From: Bacteroidota bacterium
GTDB taxonomy: Bacteria > Bacteroidota > Bacteroidia > B-17B0 > Aurantibacillaceae
Length of the DNA: 64,000 bases
Assembly: GCA_005787585.1 (NCBI GenBank)
Contig: SYAL01000047.1
Location: 62,001 to 126,000 of the forward strand
Reading direction: 5' to 3'
Shown: positions 35,127 to 44,336 of the stretch, in pieces
Layout: every line of letters starts with the position of its first letter
Numbering within the stretch: the stretch's first letter is position 1
The notes under the pieces: generated by a model
Told to the model about the DNA's origin: nothing
What the model saw: only the letters and a program-made list of their open reading frames with translations
Database searches by the model: none
Program-made: the position numbers and the translations under genes

Positions 35127-37699
35127 ATAAAAGGCTTGTAAAAATTTTTATCTTTTTATCTTTTTATTCATCTGTATATTCTCAAGTATCAGACAGTTTA
35201 TTTCTGAACTCTGCTCGTAATCCAAAAAAATATAGATTGGCCCCTATTCAAATTGAAGGTGCAGATTATACTGATAAAAACGTTATTAGCTTACTATCCG
35301 GATTAATAGCTGGCGAAGAAATTGCTGTGCCAGGCGATAAAATTTCTGAAGCCATTAAAAAATTATGGAAACAAGGGCTTTTTGAAGATGTTCAAATTAT
35401 TCAAAATAAAATAATTGGCAACGATATATTTCTAAATATAAAAGTTACCGAAAGACCAAGATTAACAAAATTTAAATTTAGTGGCGATATAAAAAAAGGC
35501 GAGGCCGAAGACCTCAGACCAAAAATTAACTTAATGCAAGAGCGAGTTGTTACAGACTACGCTTTGGGCAATATTAAAAATATAGTTAAAGATTATTTTT
35601 TAGACAAAGGATTTTTTTTTAATAAAATTGATATAACTCAAACTAAAGACCCTAATTCAAAAACACCACATACCATTATTACTATTTCGGTAGAAAAAGG
35701 ACAAAAAATTAAAATTCAAGAAGTTAATATTTCTGGCAACACTATCTTTAAGGCCTGGCAACTGAGAAGAAAATTAGAGGATAGTAAACGCCTACGCTGG
35801 TATAATCCTTTTAATAATGGAAAATATTTAGAGGGTAATTTACAAAAAGATTTACCTGCTATTATAGAAAAATATAATGCCAAAGGTTTCAGGGATGCAA
35901 GAATAATAAAAGACTCTGTATATTTTATAAGCCCAAGTCGAGTGGCAATTGACATAAAAATTGACGAAGGGCACAAATATTATTTTGGAAAATTTAACTG
36001 GTTTGGTAATACCAAATACAGAAATGGGCAGCTAGATACTATTTTAAATATAAAGCCAGGCGAAGTTTATAATCAAAGTAAACTTGATCAAAAATTATTT
36101 ATGAATCCTAATGGTTACGACATTTCGAGTTTATATTTAGATGATGGATATCTTTTTTTTCAAGCTAATCAGCAAGAAAGTAATATAAGAAACGATACAA
36201 TTGATTTTGATGTTTTAATGTATGAGGGCAAACAAGCTATTATTAATAAAATAACTGTTAAAGGAAACGAAAAAACAAATGATCATGTTATTTTTAGAGA
36301 AATTAGAACAAGGCCAGGCCAATTGTTTAGGCGTTCAGACATCATGCGTACCAATAGAGAATTAGCTCAACTAGGTTTTTTTGACCCTGAAAAACTGGAC
36401 GTGAAACCAAGTCCAAATGCGGAAGATGGAACCGTTGATATAGAATATATTGTTGAAGAAAAATCAAACGATCAAATTGAGCTCAGTGGCGGTTGGGGTG
36501 GTAATAACTCAATTAATTCTACTCCTGGTGGAAGTCCAGTAGGTGGCATAGGGATTGTTGGTACGCTTGGCGTTACCTTTAATAACTTTTCGACAAAAAA
36601 CTTTTTTAAAAAAGATTCGTGGAGGCCTCTACCAAGTGGCGATGGACAAAGATTAAGTATTCGCGCCCAAACTAATGGCGTTTACTATCAATCTTATAAC
36701 TTCTCGTTTACCGAACCCTGGCTGGGAGGTAAAAAACCTAACTCGCTTTCGGTTTCTGCCTTTCATTCTTTATTTAATTCAACTGGTGCTGCTGCATCGA
36801 ATCCAAATCGTCAAAGTATGAGTATTTATGGAACAGCTGTTGGTATAGGAAAAAGATTAAAATGGCCAGATAATTATTTTAACTTAAATGCAAATATTAG
36901 TTACAACTATTATGATTTAAATAATTATAATGCATTTATTATAAAAACTGGTTTCTCTAACGATTTAAATCTTGGTATCAATATTTCGAGAAACTCTATA
37001 GATGCTCCAATTTATCCTAAATCAGGCTCTTCTTTTTTAATTCATGGTCAATTAACTCCTCCATACTCATTATTAAATGAAAAAGATTATTCTAAATTAA
37101 GTAACTCCGAACGTTATCGTTTTATCGAGTACCAAAAATATAAAATCACAGCCGAATGGTTTACCCAACTTACCAATAAAAAAGCTGCCGAAGGTAAAGA
37201 GGCGAGAAACTTGGTGCTTAGAACAAAAGTTGGGTTTGGGTTTTTGGGCTATTATAATAAACAAACTGGCGTTTCTCCATTTGAGCGTTTTTATATGGGT
37301 GGAAGCGGAATCAGCGGGTTCCAAAACTTTGTAGCGCGAGAAATTATTGGATTAAGAGGCTATAAAGACAATAGTGTTTCATCAAATTTAGGTGACCCTA
37401 TTTGCTCTCGCTATACCATGGAATTGCGTTTCCCAATTAGTTTAAATCCACAAGCTACTATTTTTATTCTAGGCTTTGCTGAGGCAGGAAATACTTGGAA
37501 TAATTTTAAAAAATATAACCCCTTCGATGTTAAACGAAGTGCGGGCGTTGGCCTAAGAGTGTTTTTACCTATGTTTGGATTGCTGGGCCTCGACTATGGC
37601 TGGGGTTTTGATAAGCCTAATGGAAGCAATGATCCGTCTAATGGCAACGGAAATGGACAATTTCATTTTACTATTGGCGGAACCCTTGGAGAGTTGTAA
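35123..37699 (+). CDS. bamA: Outer-membrane protein assembly factor BamA
   Basis: BamA is the Omp85 insertase at the heart of the outer-membrane protein assembly machine. The 858-residue protein has a signal peptide ending VYSQ (residue 20) and five POTRA-like units across residues 35-430 (PIQIEGADYTDKNVI, KIQEVNISGNTIF, IINKITVKGNEKTND are typical unit starts). A 16-strand barrel follows, with the family motif RFYMGGSGISGFQNF near residue 715 and a Phe-rich C-terminus (FHFTIGGTLGEL). It overlaps uppS by four bases and is followed by two Skp genes. The window also holds the second Omp85 protein, the lipidated TamL-like one at 3340. Confidence 0.94.
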   Translation: MNKRLVKIFIFLSFYSSVYSQVSDSLFLNSARNPKKYRLAPIQIEGADYTDKNVISLLSGLIAGEEIAVPGDKISEAIKKLWKQGLFEDVQIIQNKIIGNDIFLNIKVTERPRLTKFKFSGDIKKGEAEDLRPKINLMQERVVTDYALGNIKNIVKDYFLDKGFFFNKIDITQTKDPNSKTPHTIITISVEKGQKIKIQEVNISGNTIFKAWQLRRKLEDSKRLRWYNPFNNGKYLEGNLQKDLPAIIEKYNAKGFRDARIIKDSVYFISPSRVAIDIKIDEGHKYYFGKFNWFGNTKYRNGQLDTILNIKPGEVYNQSKLDQKLFMNPNGYDISSLYLDDGYLFFQANQQESNIRNDTIDFDVLMYEGKQAIINKITVKGNEKTNDHVIFREIRTRPGQLFRRSDIMRTNRELAQLGFFDPEKLDVKPSPNAEDGTVDIEYIVEEKSNDQIELSGGWGGNNSINSTPGGSPVGGIGIVGTLGVTFNNFSTKNFFKKDSWRPLPSGDGQRLSIRAQTNGVYYQSYNFSFTEPWLGGKKPNSLSVSAFHSLFNSTGAAASNPNRQSMSIYGTAVGIGKRLKWPDNYFNLNANISYNYYDLNNYNAFIIKTGFSNDLNLGINISRNSIDAPIYPKSGSSFLIHGQLTPPYSLLNEKDYSKLSNSERYRFIEYQKYKITAEWFTQLTNKKAAEGKEARNLVLRTKVGFGFLGYYNKQTGVSPFERFYMGGSGISGFQNFVAREIIGLRGYKDNSVSSNLGDPICSRYTMELRFPISLNPQATIFILGFAEAGNTWNNFKKYNPFDVKRSAGVGLRVFLPMFGLLGLDYGWGFDKPNGSNDPSNGNGNGQFHFTIGGTLGEL

Positions 37700-37768
37700 T
37701 TTAAAATATGTTAATTACACTCTATTTGCAATTTTACTTCGTTTTATTCTTAATTTTAAAAAAAAAAT

Positions 37769-38293
37769 ATGAAAAATAAAGCTGCATTTTTACTTGTTAT
37801 TTTATTAAGTAATTTATTTGCCTTTACTCAAAGTGGCGCTAAGTTTGGTTATGTTGATAGCGAATATATTCTAAGCCAAATTCCTGAATATAAAGCTGCT
37901 CAGAGCGAACTAGACAAAACTAGCCTAGTTTGGCAAAAAGAAATTGACAGCAAATATTCAGAAGTAGATAAACTTTATAAGGCCTATCAAGCAGACGCTA
38001 TTCTTCTTACCGATGAGATGAAAAAAAAACGAGAAAACGAAATTATTAATCGTGAAAAAGAAGTGAAAGATTTACAAAAACAAAGATTTGGTGTAGATGG
38101 AGAGTTATTTAAAAAACGCCAAGAATTGGTTAAGCCTATTCAGGATAAAGTTTATAACGCCATTAAAGCTGTGGCCGAAAAAAATGGACTAGGCTTTATT
38201 ATGGATAAAAGTGGGCAAATTTCGCTGCTTTACGCTAGTACAAAATACGATAAAAGTGATGAAGTATTAACTGTTCTTGGTTATAAAAAATAA
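37769..38293 (+). CDS. OmpH/Skp-family periplasmic chaperone 1
   Basis: Skp-type chaperones hold unfolded outer-membrane proteins between the Sec translocon and BamA. The 174-residue protein has a signal peptide ending FAFTQ (residue 20), the OmpH start FGYVDSEYILSQIPEYKAAQ, and a long coiled-coil hairpin rich in Lys/Glu/Gln (about residues 45-125). It ends with a short beta segment, KNGLGFIMDKSGQISLLYAS. It follows bamA by 69 bases and precedes a second Skp gene by 30 bases. Bacteroidota usually have two such genes here. The ATG at 37769 gives a clean signal peptide. Confidence 0.9.
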   Translation: MKNKAAFLLVILLSNLFAFTQSGAKFGYVDSEYILSQIPEYKAAQSELDKTSLVWQKEIDSKYSEVDKLYKAYQADAILLTDEMKKKRENEIINREKEVKDLQKQRFGVDGELFKKRQELVKPIQDKVYNAIKAVAEKNGLGFIMDKSGQISLLYASTKYDKSDEVLTVLGYKK

Positions 38294-38323
38294 ACTACAT
38301 TTGTAAAAATAAAATATAAAATC

Positions 38324-38938
38324 ATGACTAAATTATTATTTAAAAAAGCAATACTAATTATTGCGGCAACCACTACGTTTTCTTTGGTAAATGCTCAAAA
38401 AATAGCTCATTTAAGCTTCGACTCATTAGTTGGATTAATGCCTGAAACAAAAACTGCTACAGAGGCCGCTCAAATCTATTTAAAAGGCCTTGAACAAGAA
38501 ATTGTTGCAATGCAAACCGAATTTGAAAGTAAATATAAAGACTACTTAGAAAAAGAACTTACTATGGGCGACCTTCTTAAAAAAAATAAACAAGAAGATT
38601 TACAACAACTTCAAAAACGAATTGAAGACTTTAAAACTCAAGCAGGGCAAGATTATCAAAGAAAACAAGCCGAATTAACTGCACCAATTATTTCAAAAGC
38701 AAAAAAGGGTATTGAAGCTGTTGCTAAAGAAGGTGGCTATAAATATGTTTTAGACGTTAGTCTTCAAAGCACTTCGGTACTTTATAGCGAGCCCAGCGAT
38801 GATGTTCTTGCCTCTGTTAGAAAAAAATTAGAAACTATGCCTTTAGCTGTTATCCCAGGTACAAATAACTCTTCTAACAACAGCAATAAAACAATGCCGG
38901 CTCCTAATAAAAACAACGGGGCGAAAGGCACAAAATAA
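38324..38938 (+). CDS. OmpH/Skp-family periplasmic chaperone 2
   Basis: This 204-residue second Skp-like chaperone has a signal peptide ending LVNAQ (residue 24). The OmpH core is IAHLSFDSLVGLMPETKTA, followed by coiled-coil arms (about residues 50-130) and a closing segment GYKYVLDVSLQSTSVLY. It differs from the first copy by a C-terminal Asn/Pro/Lys-rich tail (NNSSNNSNKTMPAPNK), probably disordered. It is the last gene of the uppS-bamA-skp-skp operon, and a terminator-like hairpin lies 25 bases beyond the stop. It may form trimers with itself or with copy 1; the sequence does not say which. Confidence 0.88.
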   Translation: MTKLLFKKAILIIAATTTFSLVNAQKIAHLSFDSLVGLMPETKTATEAAQIYLKGLEQEIVAMQTEFESKYKDYLEKELTMGDLLKKNKQEDLQQLQKRIEDFKTQAGQDYQRKQAELTAPIISKAKKGIEAVAKEGGYKYVLDVSLQSTSVLYSEPSDDVLASVRKKLETMPLAVIPGTNNSSNNSNKTMPAPNKNNGAKGTK

Positions 38939-38963
38939 TTTATATTTTATTTTAATAAATAAA

Positions 38964-38987
38964 AGGCCCTCTTTAAACAAAGGGTCT
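38964..38987 (+). terminator. Terminator of the uppS-bamA-skp-skp operon
   Basis: AGGCCCTCTTT and AAAGGGTCT form a stem with one bulged base, one G-T pair and a four-base loop, followed by a T-rich run (ATTTATTTG). It lies between the second skp gene and the MerR-type regulator. Confidence 0.68.
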
Positions 38988-39014
38988 ATTTATTTGTTGT
39001 ATAGGTTTTAAATT

Positions 39015-39899
39015 TTGTCTACCAAATATTCCATAAAAGATCTTGAGCGCATTTCTGGCATAAAAGCTCACACGCTTCGTATTTGGGAACAGCGTTACGA
39101 TATTTTAAGCCCAAAAAGAACCATAACTAATATCAGATATTACAACGATGCTGATTTAAAAAAAGTAATCAACGTTTCTTTGCTTAATAATAATGGTTAC
39201 AAAATTTCATTTATTGCTAAACTAAATCACGAAAATTTAATCACCGAAGTTGAGAAGTTTTTTAATGACTACAAGAAAGAAAGTTTACAAATAGAAAGTT
39301 TAGTAATTTCATTACTAAACATGGACGAAGATCGTTTTGAAAATACCATTAATAAGTCAATTATTCATTTTGGTTTTGAAAATACAATCGAAAAAATAAT
39401 ATTTCCTTTTATTCAACACATGGGCAATATGTGGCAATCTGGGACCATTACGCCTGCTCAAGAGCATTATATTTCAAATCTTATTCGTCAAAAATTAATA
39501 GCCGGAATAGATAAATTACCACCTGTGTTAACAAATAATCCTAAAACCTACTTGTTTTATCTGCCCAGTCAAGAGCTTCATGAAATGAGTCTTCTCTACG
39601 CTTGTTATTTATGTAAAGCCAGAGGATATAAATGTCTTTACTTAGGGCAAAGTGTGCCTCTTGATGACCTTGACTCAATTGTAAATTCCATAAATCCCGA
39701 TGTAATTGTTTCAATTTTAACCGCCACGCTAAAAGGTATAAGTCTTAACGATTATTTAAATAGTTTTACTAAAAAATTAAAAGAAACAGAGATTTTATTT
39801 AGTGGACGATTATTTTTTTCGGAAGACGAAAAATATAAATTGCCATCAAAAAAAATGAACCTTTTTAAAAATTTTACTGAGTTTAAAACTTTTATTTAA
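39015..39899 (+). CDS. MerR-family regulator with cobalamin-binding domain (CarH-like)
   Basis: This 294-residue protein starts at TTG 39015, which gives the MerR helix-turn-helix in full (YSIKDLERISGIKAHTLRIW, then EQRY). Residues 75-170 are a four-helix cap. Trp140 and Glu150-His151, in NMWQSGTITPAQEH, keep the ten-residue spacing of the Trp131/Glu141 pair that contacts adenosylcobalamin in Thermus CarH; CarH's His132 is Gln here. The C-terminal Rossmann-like domain has ELHE, with His189 in the position of the lower axial ligand. Such proteins repress carotenoid and stress genes in the dark and release DNA in light. The crt genes lie 11 kb away, so regulation of them is only inferred. It is monocistronic. 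Confidence 0.85.
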   Translation: MSTKYSIKDLERISGIKAHTLRIWEQRYDILSPKRTITNIRYYNDADLKKVINVSLLNNNGYKISFIAKLNHENLITEVEKFFNDYKKESLQIESLVISLLNMDEDRFENTINKSIIHFGFENTIEKIIFPFIQHMGNMWQSGTITPAQEHYISNLIRQKLIAGIDKLPPVLTNNPKTYLFYLPSQELHEMSLLYACYLCKARGYKCLYLGQSVPLDDLDSIVNSINPDVIVSILTATLKGISLNDYLNSFTKKLKETEILFSGRLFFSEDEKYKLPSKKMNLFKNFTEFKTFI

Positions 39900-39966
39900 T
39901 TTCCCTTTTAAATTATTTTTTATTCGATTCTTTTTGGTCTAGTTTTTTGCCGTAAATTAGAGCATT

Positions 39967-41430
39967 GTGCAGCCCTTAGTTTTATATAACACACTTACTC
40001 GAAAAAAAGAAGAATTCAAGCCTATTAATTCTCCTTTTGTGGGATTGTATGTTTGCGGCCCTACCGTATACAGTGATGTGCATTTAGGAAATTGCCGTAC
40101 ATTTATTTCGTTCGATTTAATTTATCGCTACTTATTACACCTTGGTTATAAAGTGCGCTATGTTCGAAACATTACCGATGCAGGACATTTAGAGGGTGAT
40201 CAAGATGAGGGTGATGATAAATTTGCGAAAAAAGCAAAACTCGAAAAACTTGAGCCAATGGAAATAGTTCAAAAGTATAGCCTTGGTTTTCACAACATCA
40301 TGCGAGAATTTAATACCCTTCCACCAAGCATTGAGCCTACGGCTACCGGCCATATTTGCGAGCAAATTGAAATGATTAAAGAAATTATTAATAAAAATTT
40401 AGCTTACGAAATAAATGGCAACGTTTATTTTGATGTAGAAAAATATAATAAATTATTTAATTACGGGCAACTTACTAATAGAAAATTAGAAGAGTTGCTC
40501 GATGGAACAAGAGTGCTTACCGGCCAAGATGAAAAAAGGGGTCGCTTAGATTTTGCTCTTTGGATAAAAGCTAAGCCTGAAACTATAATGCACTGGCCAT
40601 CTCCATGGGGCTCAGGCTTTCCGGGATGGCACATTGAATGTTCGGCCATGAGTAAAAAATATTTAGGCGAAACTTTTGATATTCATGGCGGCGGCATGGA
40701 TTTGCAAGCAACTCATCACACTAACGAAATAGCTCAATCTCAAGCCTATTGTAATAAAAATCCAGTAAATTATTGGCTACACACCAATATGCTGACCGTT
40801 AACGGCGCAACAATGTCGAAAAGTAAAGGCAATGGCTTTTTGCCTGGCGAATTATTTGCTGGCAATCATCCATTATTAGAAAAAGGATATGCGCCAATGG
40901 CAGTTAAATTTTTTATGTTACAAACTCACTACCGAAGCCCGCTAGACTTTAGTAATGATGCTCTTCAGGCTAGCGAAAAAGGGTTTGAGCGACTGATGGA
41001 AGGTTACAATACTTTAAATTATTTAAAAGCCGATTCCATATCTAACGAAAATATTATTGAGTTGCAATTAAACTGTTATGCTGCAATGAACGACGATTTT
41101 AATACCTCTGTTTTAATTGCACATTTATTTGATGCCCTAAAAATTATTAATTCGGCTAACGATAAAAAAACAAAACTTACACAAGATGATATTGATTTAT
41201 TAAAATCAATTTATCAAAATTTTGTATTTGATGTACTGGGATTAAAGAATGAAAAAATCGATTCTAAAACAAGCCAAGCTTTATCAAAAGTAATGGATTT
41301 AATTATAGATATTCGTACAAAAGTAAAAACTGATAAAAACTTTGAACTAAGCGATAAAATTCGGGATAAGCTAAATGATGCAGGTATTCAAATTAAAGAT
41401 ACTAAAGAAGGTGCTACATGGAAAATATAA
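39967..41430 (+). CDS. cysS: Cysteinyl-tRNA synthetase
   Basis: This class-I aminoacyl-tRNA synthetase charges tRNA-Cys. The 487-residue product begins at GTG 39967, which gives the standard start PLVLYNTLTRKKEEF. The HIGH-type motif is GPTVYSDVHLGNCRTF near residue 32. Zinc ligands are visible at YVCGP and at GWHIECSAM, with HHTNE nearby. The KMSKS-type loop is TMSKSKGNG near residue 280. A helical anticodon-binding domain with DFNTS and LSDKIRDKLNDAGI fills the C-terminus. It precedes the glutaminyl-peptide cyclotransferase gene by 10 bases, so the two are probably co-transcribed. No oddities seen. Confidence 0.96.
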   Translation: MQPLVLYNTLTRKKEEFKPINSPFVGLYVCGPTVYSDVHLGNCRTFISFDLIYRYLLHLGYKVRYVRNITDAGHLEGDQDEGDDKFAKKAKLEKLEPMEIVQKYSLGFHNIMREFNTLPPSIEPTATGHICEQIEMIKEIINKNLAYEINGNVYFDVEKYNKLFNYGQLTNRKLEELLDGTRVLTGQDEKRGRLDFALWIKAKPETIMHWPSPWGSGFPGWHIECSAMSKKYLGETFDIHGGGMDLQATHHTNEIAQSQAYCNKNPVNYWLHTNMLTVNGATMSKSKGNGFLPGELFAGNHPLLEKGYAPMAVKFFMLQTHYRSPLDFSNDALQASEKGFERLMEGYNTLNYLKADSISNENIIELQLNCYAAMNDDFNTSVLIAHLFDALKIINSANDKKTKLTQDDIDLLKSIYQNFVFDVLGLKNEKIDSKTSQALSKVMDLIIDIRTKVKTDKNFELSDKIRDKLNDAGIQIKDTKEGATWKI

Positions 41431-41440
41431 AACCGCTCTT

Positions 41441-42277
41441 ATGATAATTTATTTTAAAAATACAATTATTATTATTTGTGGTATGCTATTTTTTTTTTCC
41501 TGTTCAAACGAAAAAGCTAAATCCGAAAAAATTTCTGACCTCAGCGAAATAAAAAATCCTATTGCTCAAATTCAATATAGCGTAACTAATAAATATCCAC
41601 ACGACATTGGCTCTTTTACCGAGGGGTTATTATTTTATAACAACACCCTGTTCGAAAGTACTGGCTCTCCTTCTAACTTGCCTCAAACAAAATCAGTGTT
41701 TGGACCAGTTGATTTAAAAACTGGTAAAATTGATGTAAAAGTCGAGCTAGATAAAAATATTTATTTTGGAGAAGGTTTGGTTTTTATTAAAAATAAAATC
41801 TGTCAAATAACTTATACCAACCAGATTGGCTTTGTTTACGATGCTAAAACTTTTAAAAAAATAAATCAATTTTCTTACACCAATAAAGAGGGCTGGGGTC
41901 TAACTACCGACGGCACTTATATTATTATGAGCGACGGAACTTTTAACTTAAGCTATTTAAATGCCGACGATTTTACCTTAGTAAAAAATTTATCGGTAAC
42001 CGATGCTGGTTATGGTTTAGATAATTTAAATGAGTTAGAATATATTAATGGATTTATTTATGCAAATGTGTGGACAACACAAACCATAGTTAAAATTAAC
42101 CCAAGCAATGGTGAGGTGGTGGGCAAAATAGATATTAATGCTTTATTTGATGAGGCGAAAAAAATTAATCCTTCAATTGCAGAAACTAATGGTATTGCTT
42201 ATGACTCTATTAATGATAAGATTTTAGTAACTGGTAAATTTTGGCCAAAAATTTACGAAATTGATTTTGAACATTAA
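41441..42277 (+). CDS. Glutaminyl-peptide cyclotransferase, lipoprotein form
   Basis: This enzyme should convert N-terminal glutamine of exported proteins to pyroglutamate. The 278-residue protein starts at ATG 41441, ten bases after cysS. An upstream in-frame ATG at 41375 lies inside cysS and would bury the signal peptide, so I reject it. The signal ends FFFSC (Cys21), suggesting lipidation. The five-bladed propeller of the bacterial/plant-type enzyme is recognisable from HDIGSFTEGLLFYNNTLFES, GEGLVFIKNKICQITY, GWGLTTDGTYIIMSDG and LNELEYINGFIYANVW. A periplasmic partner of T9SS cargo is plausible, because many exported Bacteroidota proteins begin with Gln after signal cleavage (an inference). 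Confidence 0.88.
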   Translation: MIIYFKNTIIIICGMLFFFSCSNEKAKSEKISDLSEIKNPIAQIQYSVTNKYPHDIGSFTEGLLFYNNTLFESTGSPSNLPQTKSVFGPVDLKTGKIDVKVELDKNIYFGEGLVFIKNKICQITYTNQIGFVYDAKTFKKINQFSYTNKEGWGLTTDGTYIIMSDGTFNLSYLNADDFTLVKNLSVTDAGYGLDNLNELEYINGFIYANVWTTQTIVKINPSNGEVVGKIDINALFDEAKKINPSIAETNGIAYDSINDKILVTGKFWPKIYEIDFEH

Positions 42278-42446
42278 TTGAGTTAACTCATTCTGCCAAA
42301 AAAATAAATTAATATTAAAATTTATATTCCTTTACAAATCAAACAGCCCGGCTAATCTGATAAATTAATCTAACCTTGTTAAAAGAGGATTTGTTAAAAT
42401 TTTATTTTTTGTAACTATTTTCATTTTTTACGTTTGAATGGTAAAG

Positions 42447-43445
42447 ATGAAAGCAAACTTTAAATATTTAATCATCGTATTTTTAACGCTGATTGCCTTT
42501 AAGGGATTATGCAATATTAATCCCAATTTAAAAACAACAATACTGGTTGAAACTATTGTTAATAAAGATTATGGGAAAATGCTTTTTTGAATTTTGCCAG
42601 AATTTTTGCTCAGACTTACATCAATTTGCTTCAGGAAAATTATTCGGGTCCAAGAAACTGGATTAGTTATGAAAACGATATACTAATTGAAAAAAAAATT
42701 TGACGAATCGAATAAAAATGATTTAATCAAAGAATTTGGTACTGTAATTCATGAATCTACTCATCATAGAAATAATCATGATAACATTTTTGTATCTCCC
42801 GGAATAGATATCTTTATCAGTGATGAAGAGCAAAGCATTATACCCGATTTTTTTAAATCAGAAAACATTCACAATTATTTGCCAACTGATGCTGAACAAA
42901 AATTATTTTGATTTAAGACATACATAGGTGCCTCAAGCTATGTGTCTGCAAATTTAAATGGTCTTTGGGGTTTAATAGACGAATACTCCGCTTACCAAAA
43001 TGGCACACGAGCAGATTTAATGGCCTACGAAAATGCTTTAGCTCAATTGGATACAGCTACCGCTATTTGTTTTTACAAATCGGCTCTTTCAAGCTATTAT
43101 GCCTATTATGAATTTAGATCGTTTATTGGTGCTTACCTTAGTTATGCCAAAGATCATCGTCCAGATCTTTACAATCGAATTATGAACTTTTCTAACCTAA
43201 AAAAGGCCTTTGCCCTTAACTCTTTATTTTATGAGGAAAGTATTAATAAAATTTACAGCGCCAAAAAAAATCTAAAACGCCAATATTTAAAAGTTGATTG
43301 GTATTTAGATTATAATATAGAACATCACGAAAAATATGCAAAAGATTGTATGAATAATTTTAATCAAATTTTAAGTTTATTTGAATCGCCTTTTAAAACC
43401 GAATCAAAACTTAATCTCTCGTATAAAAAAAATAGTTCAAACTAA
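42447..43445 (+). pseudogene. Broken gene for an exported HEXXH zincin-like protein
   Basis: One gene of about 330 codons can be followed from ATG 42447 to TAA 43445 only through three lesions. The first frame (signal peptide ending FKGLCNINP) stops at TGA 42588-42590 in a T run. The message continues one base back as ARIFAQTYINLLQENY. It shifts forward one base in the A9 run at 42690-42698, continues to an in-frame TGA at 42909-42911, and then reads on in the same frame as FKTYIGASSYVSANLNGLWG. The middle holds VIHESTHHRNNHD, a HEXXH zinc motif, and LIDEYSAY downstream could hold the third ligand. I do not know the family. All lesions could be real decay; sequencing error at two homopolymers is the alternative, but it would not explain the internal TGA. 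Confidence 0.75.
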
Positions 43446-43553
43446 ACGATTACAAAAAAATAAATACTATAAAGTCTAAAGCATCTAAAATTGAAAAAAA
43501 TCTAAAAAAATATCAAAATATTTAAAAAATCATCCAAATAATAATAGTGACCT

Positions 43554-44097
43554 ATGAAAACAGTCGTAATAATCCTCGGACTAAATATTGGATAAGTATT
43601 CGCACAACCAGTAGATTTAGATAGAATTGTAAAACGTAGTACACTATGCTGCCAAAGATTGATATTACGCAAAACAAGGGGATTTTCCCTTTGATTCGGC
43701 CTCCAGGCCCTTATATTTTCGGGCTATTACCCCACAACTTAACAATAATTTTAACAAATACTTTCAAAGAAAATTTGATTTTATTAAGAAAAAAATACTT
43801 TACTTATATAATGAAAGGTTTCATTTCGGTATAGATTCAATTACATCAATTAAAAAGTTGGATGACCATACTATACAAGTAGAATTATTCCTTAAAAGTA
43901 AAGAAGTTCAGATGAAAGAAGATCCCGATAAAACCGGCGAAATAGTATCATATGAAAATTTTGTTGTTGACTTCAAACAAAATCGAGTTTCTTACAATTA
44001 TAAATTCATGTTACAAAATAAATTTTGGACAGGAGTTATGGTTGAGCCAACACTTGGAAAATTAATTGTGAATAGATTTTCACAAGAATTAATTTAA
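43554..44097 (+). pseudogene. Broken gene for a small exported protein
   Basis: ATG 43554 opens a signal-peptide-like stretch (MKTVVIILGLNIG) interrupted by TAA at 43593-43595. The same frame continues VFAQPVDLDRIVKR, giving a normal signal cleavage site after AQ. The frame must then move forward one base near 43637-43641 to continue VHYAAKD, stop at TGA 43660-43662, and go on as YYAKQGDFPFDSASRPLYF through to TAA 44095-44097, ending IVNRFSQELI. The product would be about 180 residues and I do not recognise it. It follows another broken gene, so the interval looks like a decaying island. Confidence 0.65.
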
Positions 44098-44168
44098 AAA
44101 AAGTTCAAAAGGTCAGGTTAAAACTCGATCTTTTTTTTCATTTGAGATATTTATAAATAAAAATTAAA

Positions 44169-44330
44169 ATGAAAAAAATTATAAAACTTACTGAGTCAGA
44201 TTTATATCGAATAGTAAAAAAAGTCATCTCTGAACAATTACCACAAAATAATAAGGTCCCAACCCAAGGAAGACCCAATAAAAAACCTATATCAACCACA
44301 CAAAAAAAGTTTAAAGACACCAATTGGTAA
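44169..44330 (+). CDS. Tiny KLTESDL-type protein (53 residues)
   Basis: ATG 44169 to TAA 44330 encodes 53 residues starting MKKIIKLTESDLYRIVKKVI followed by SEQ. The pattern K-L-T-E-S-D-L-x-x-I-V-x-x-V-I-x-E is a recurrent N-terminal tag of small proteins in Bacteroidota and of structural proteins in some tailed phages, here followed by a basic Pro/Lys-rich tail. The family statement comes from my memory of such sequences, not from a search. It sits in the decayed island between two pseudogenes and an antisense remnant, with T-rich sequence upstream. Whether it is expressed is unknown. Confidence 0.5.
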   Translation: MKKIIKLTESDLYRIVKKVISEQLPQNNKVPTQGRPNKKPISTTQKKFKDTNW

Positions 44331-44336
44331 GTAAAA

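Noticed and set aside
41375-41440. Upstream in-frame ATG extending the glutaminyl-peptide cyclotransferase by 22 residues.
   Set aside because: It lies inside cysS and would put a charged stretch ahead of the lipoprotein signal; ATG 41441 gives a proper signal peptide.
42279-42290. The 12-base palindrome TGAGTTAACTCA after the cyclotransferase gene as an operator or terminator.
   Set aside because: It has no loop, no T tract and no second copy nearby, so it could be chance.
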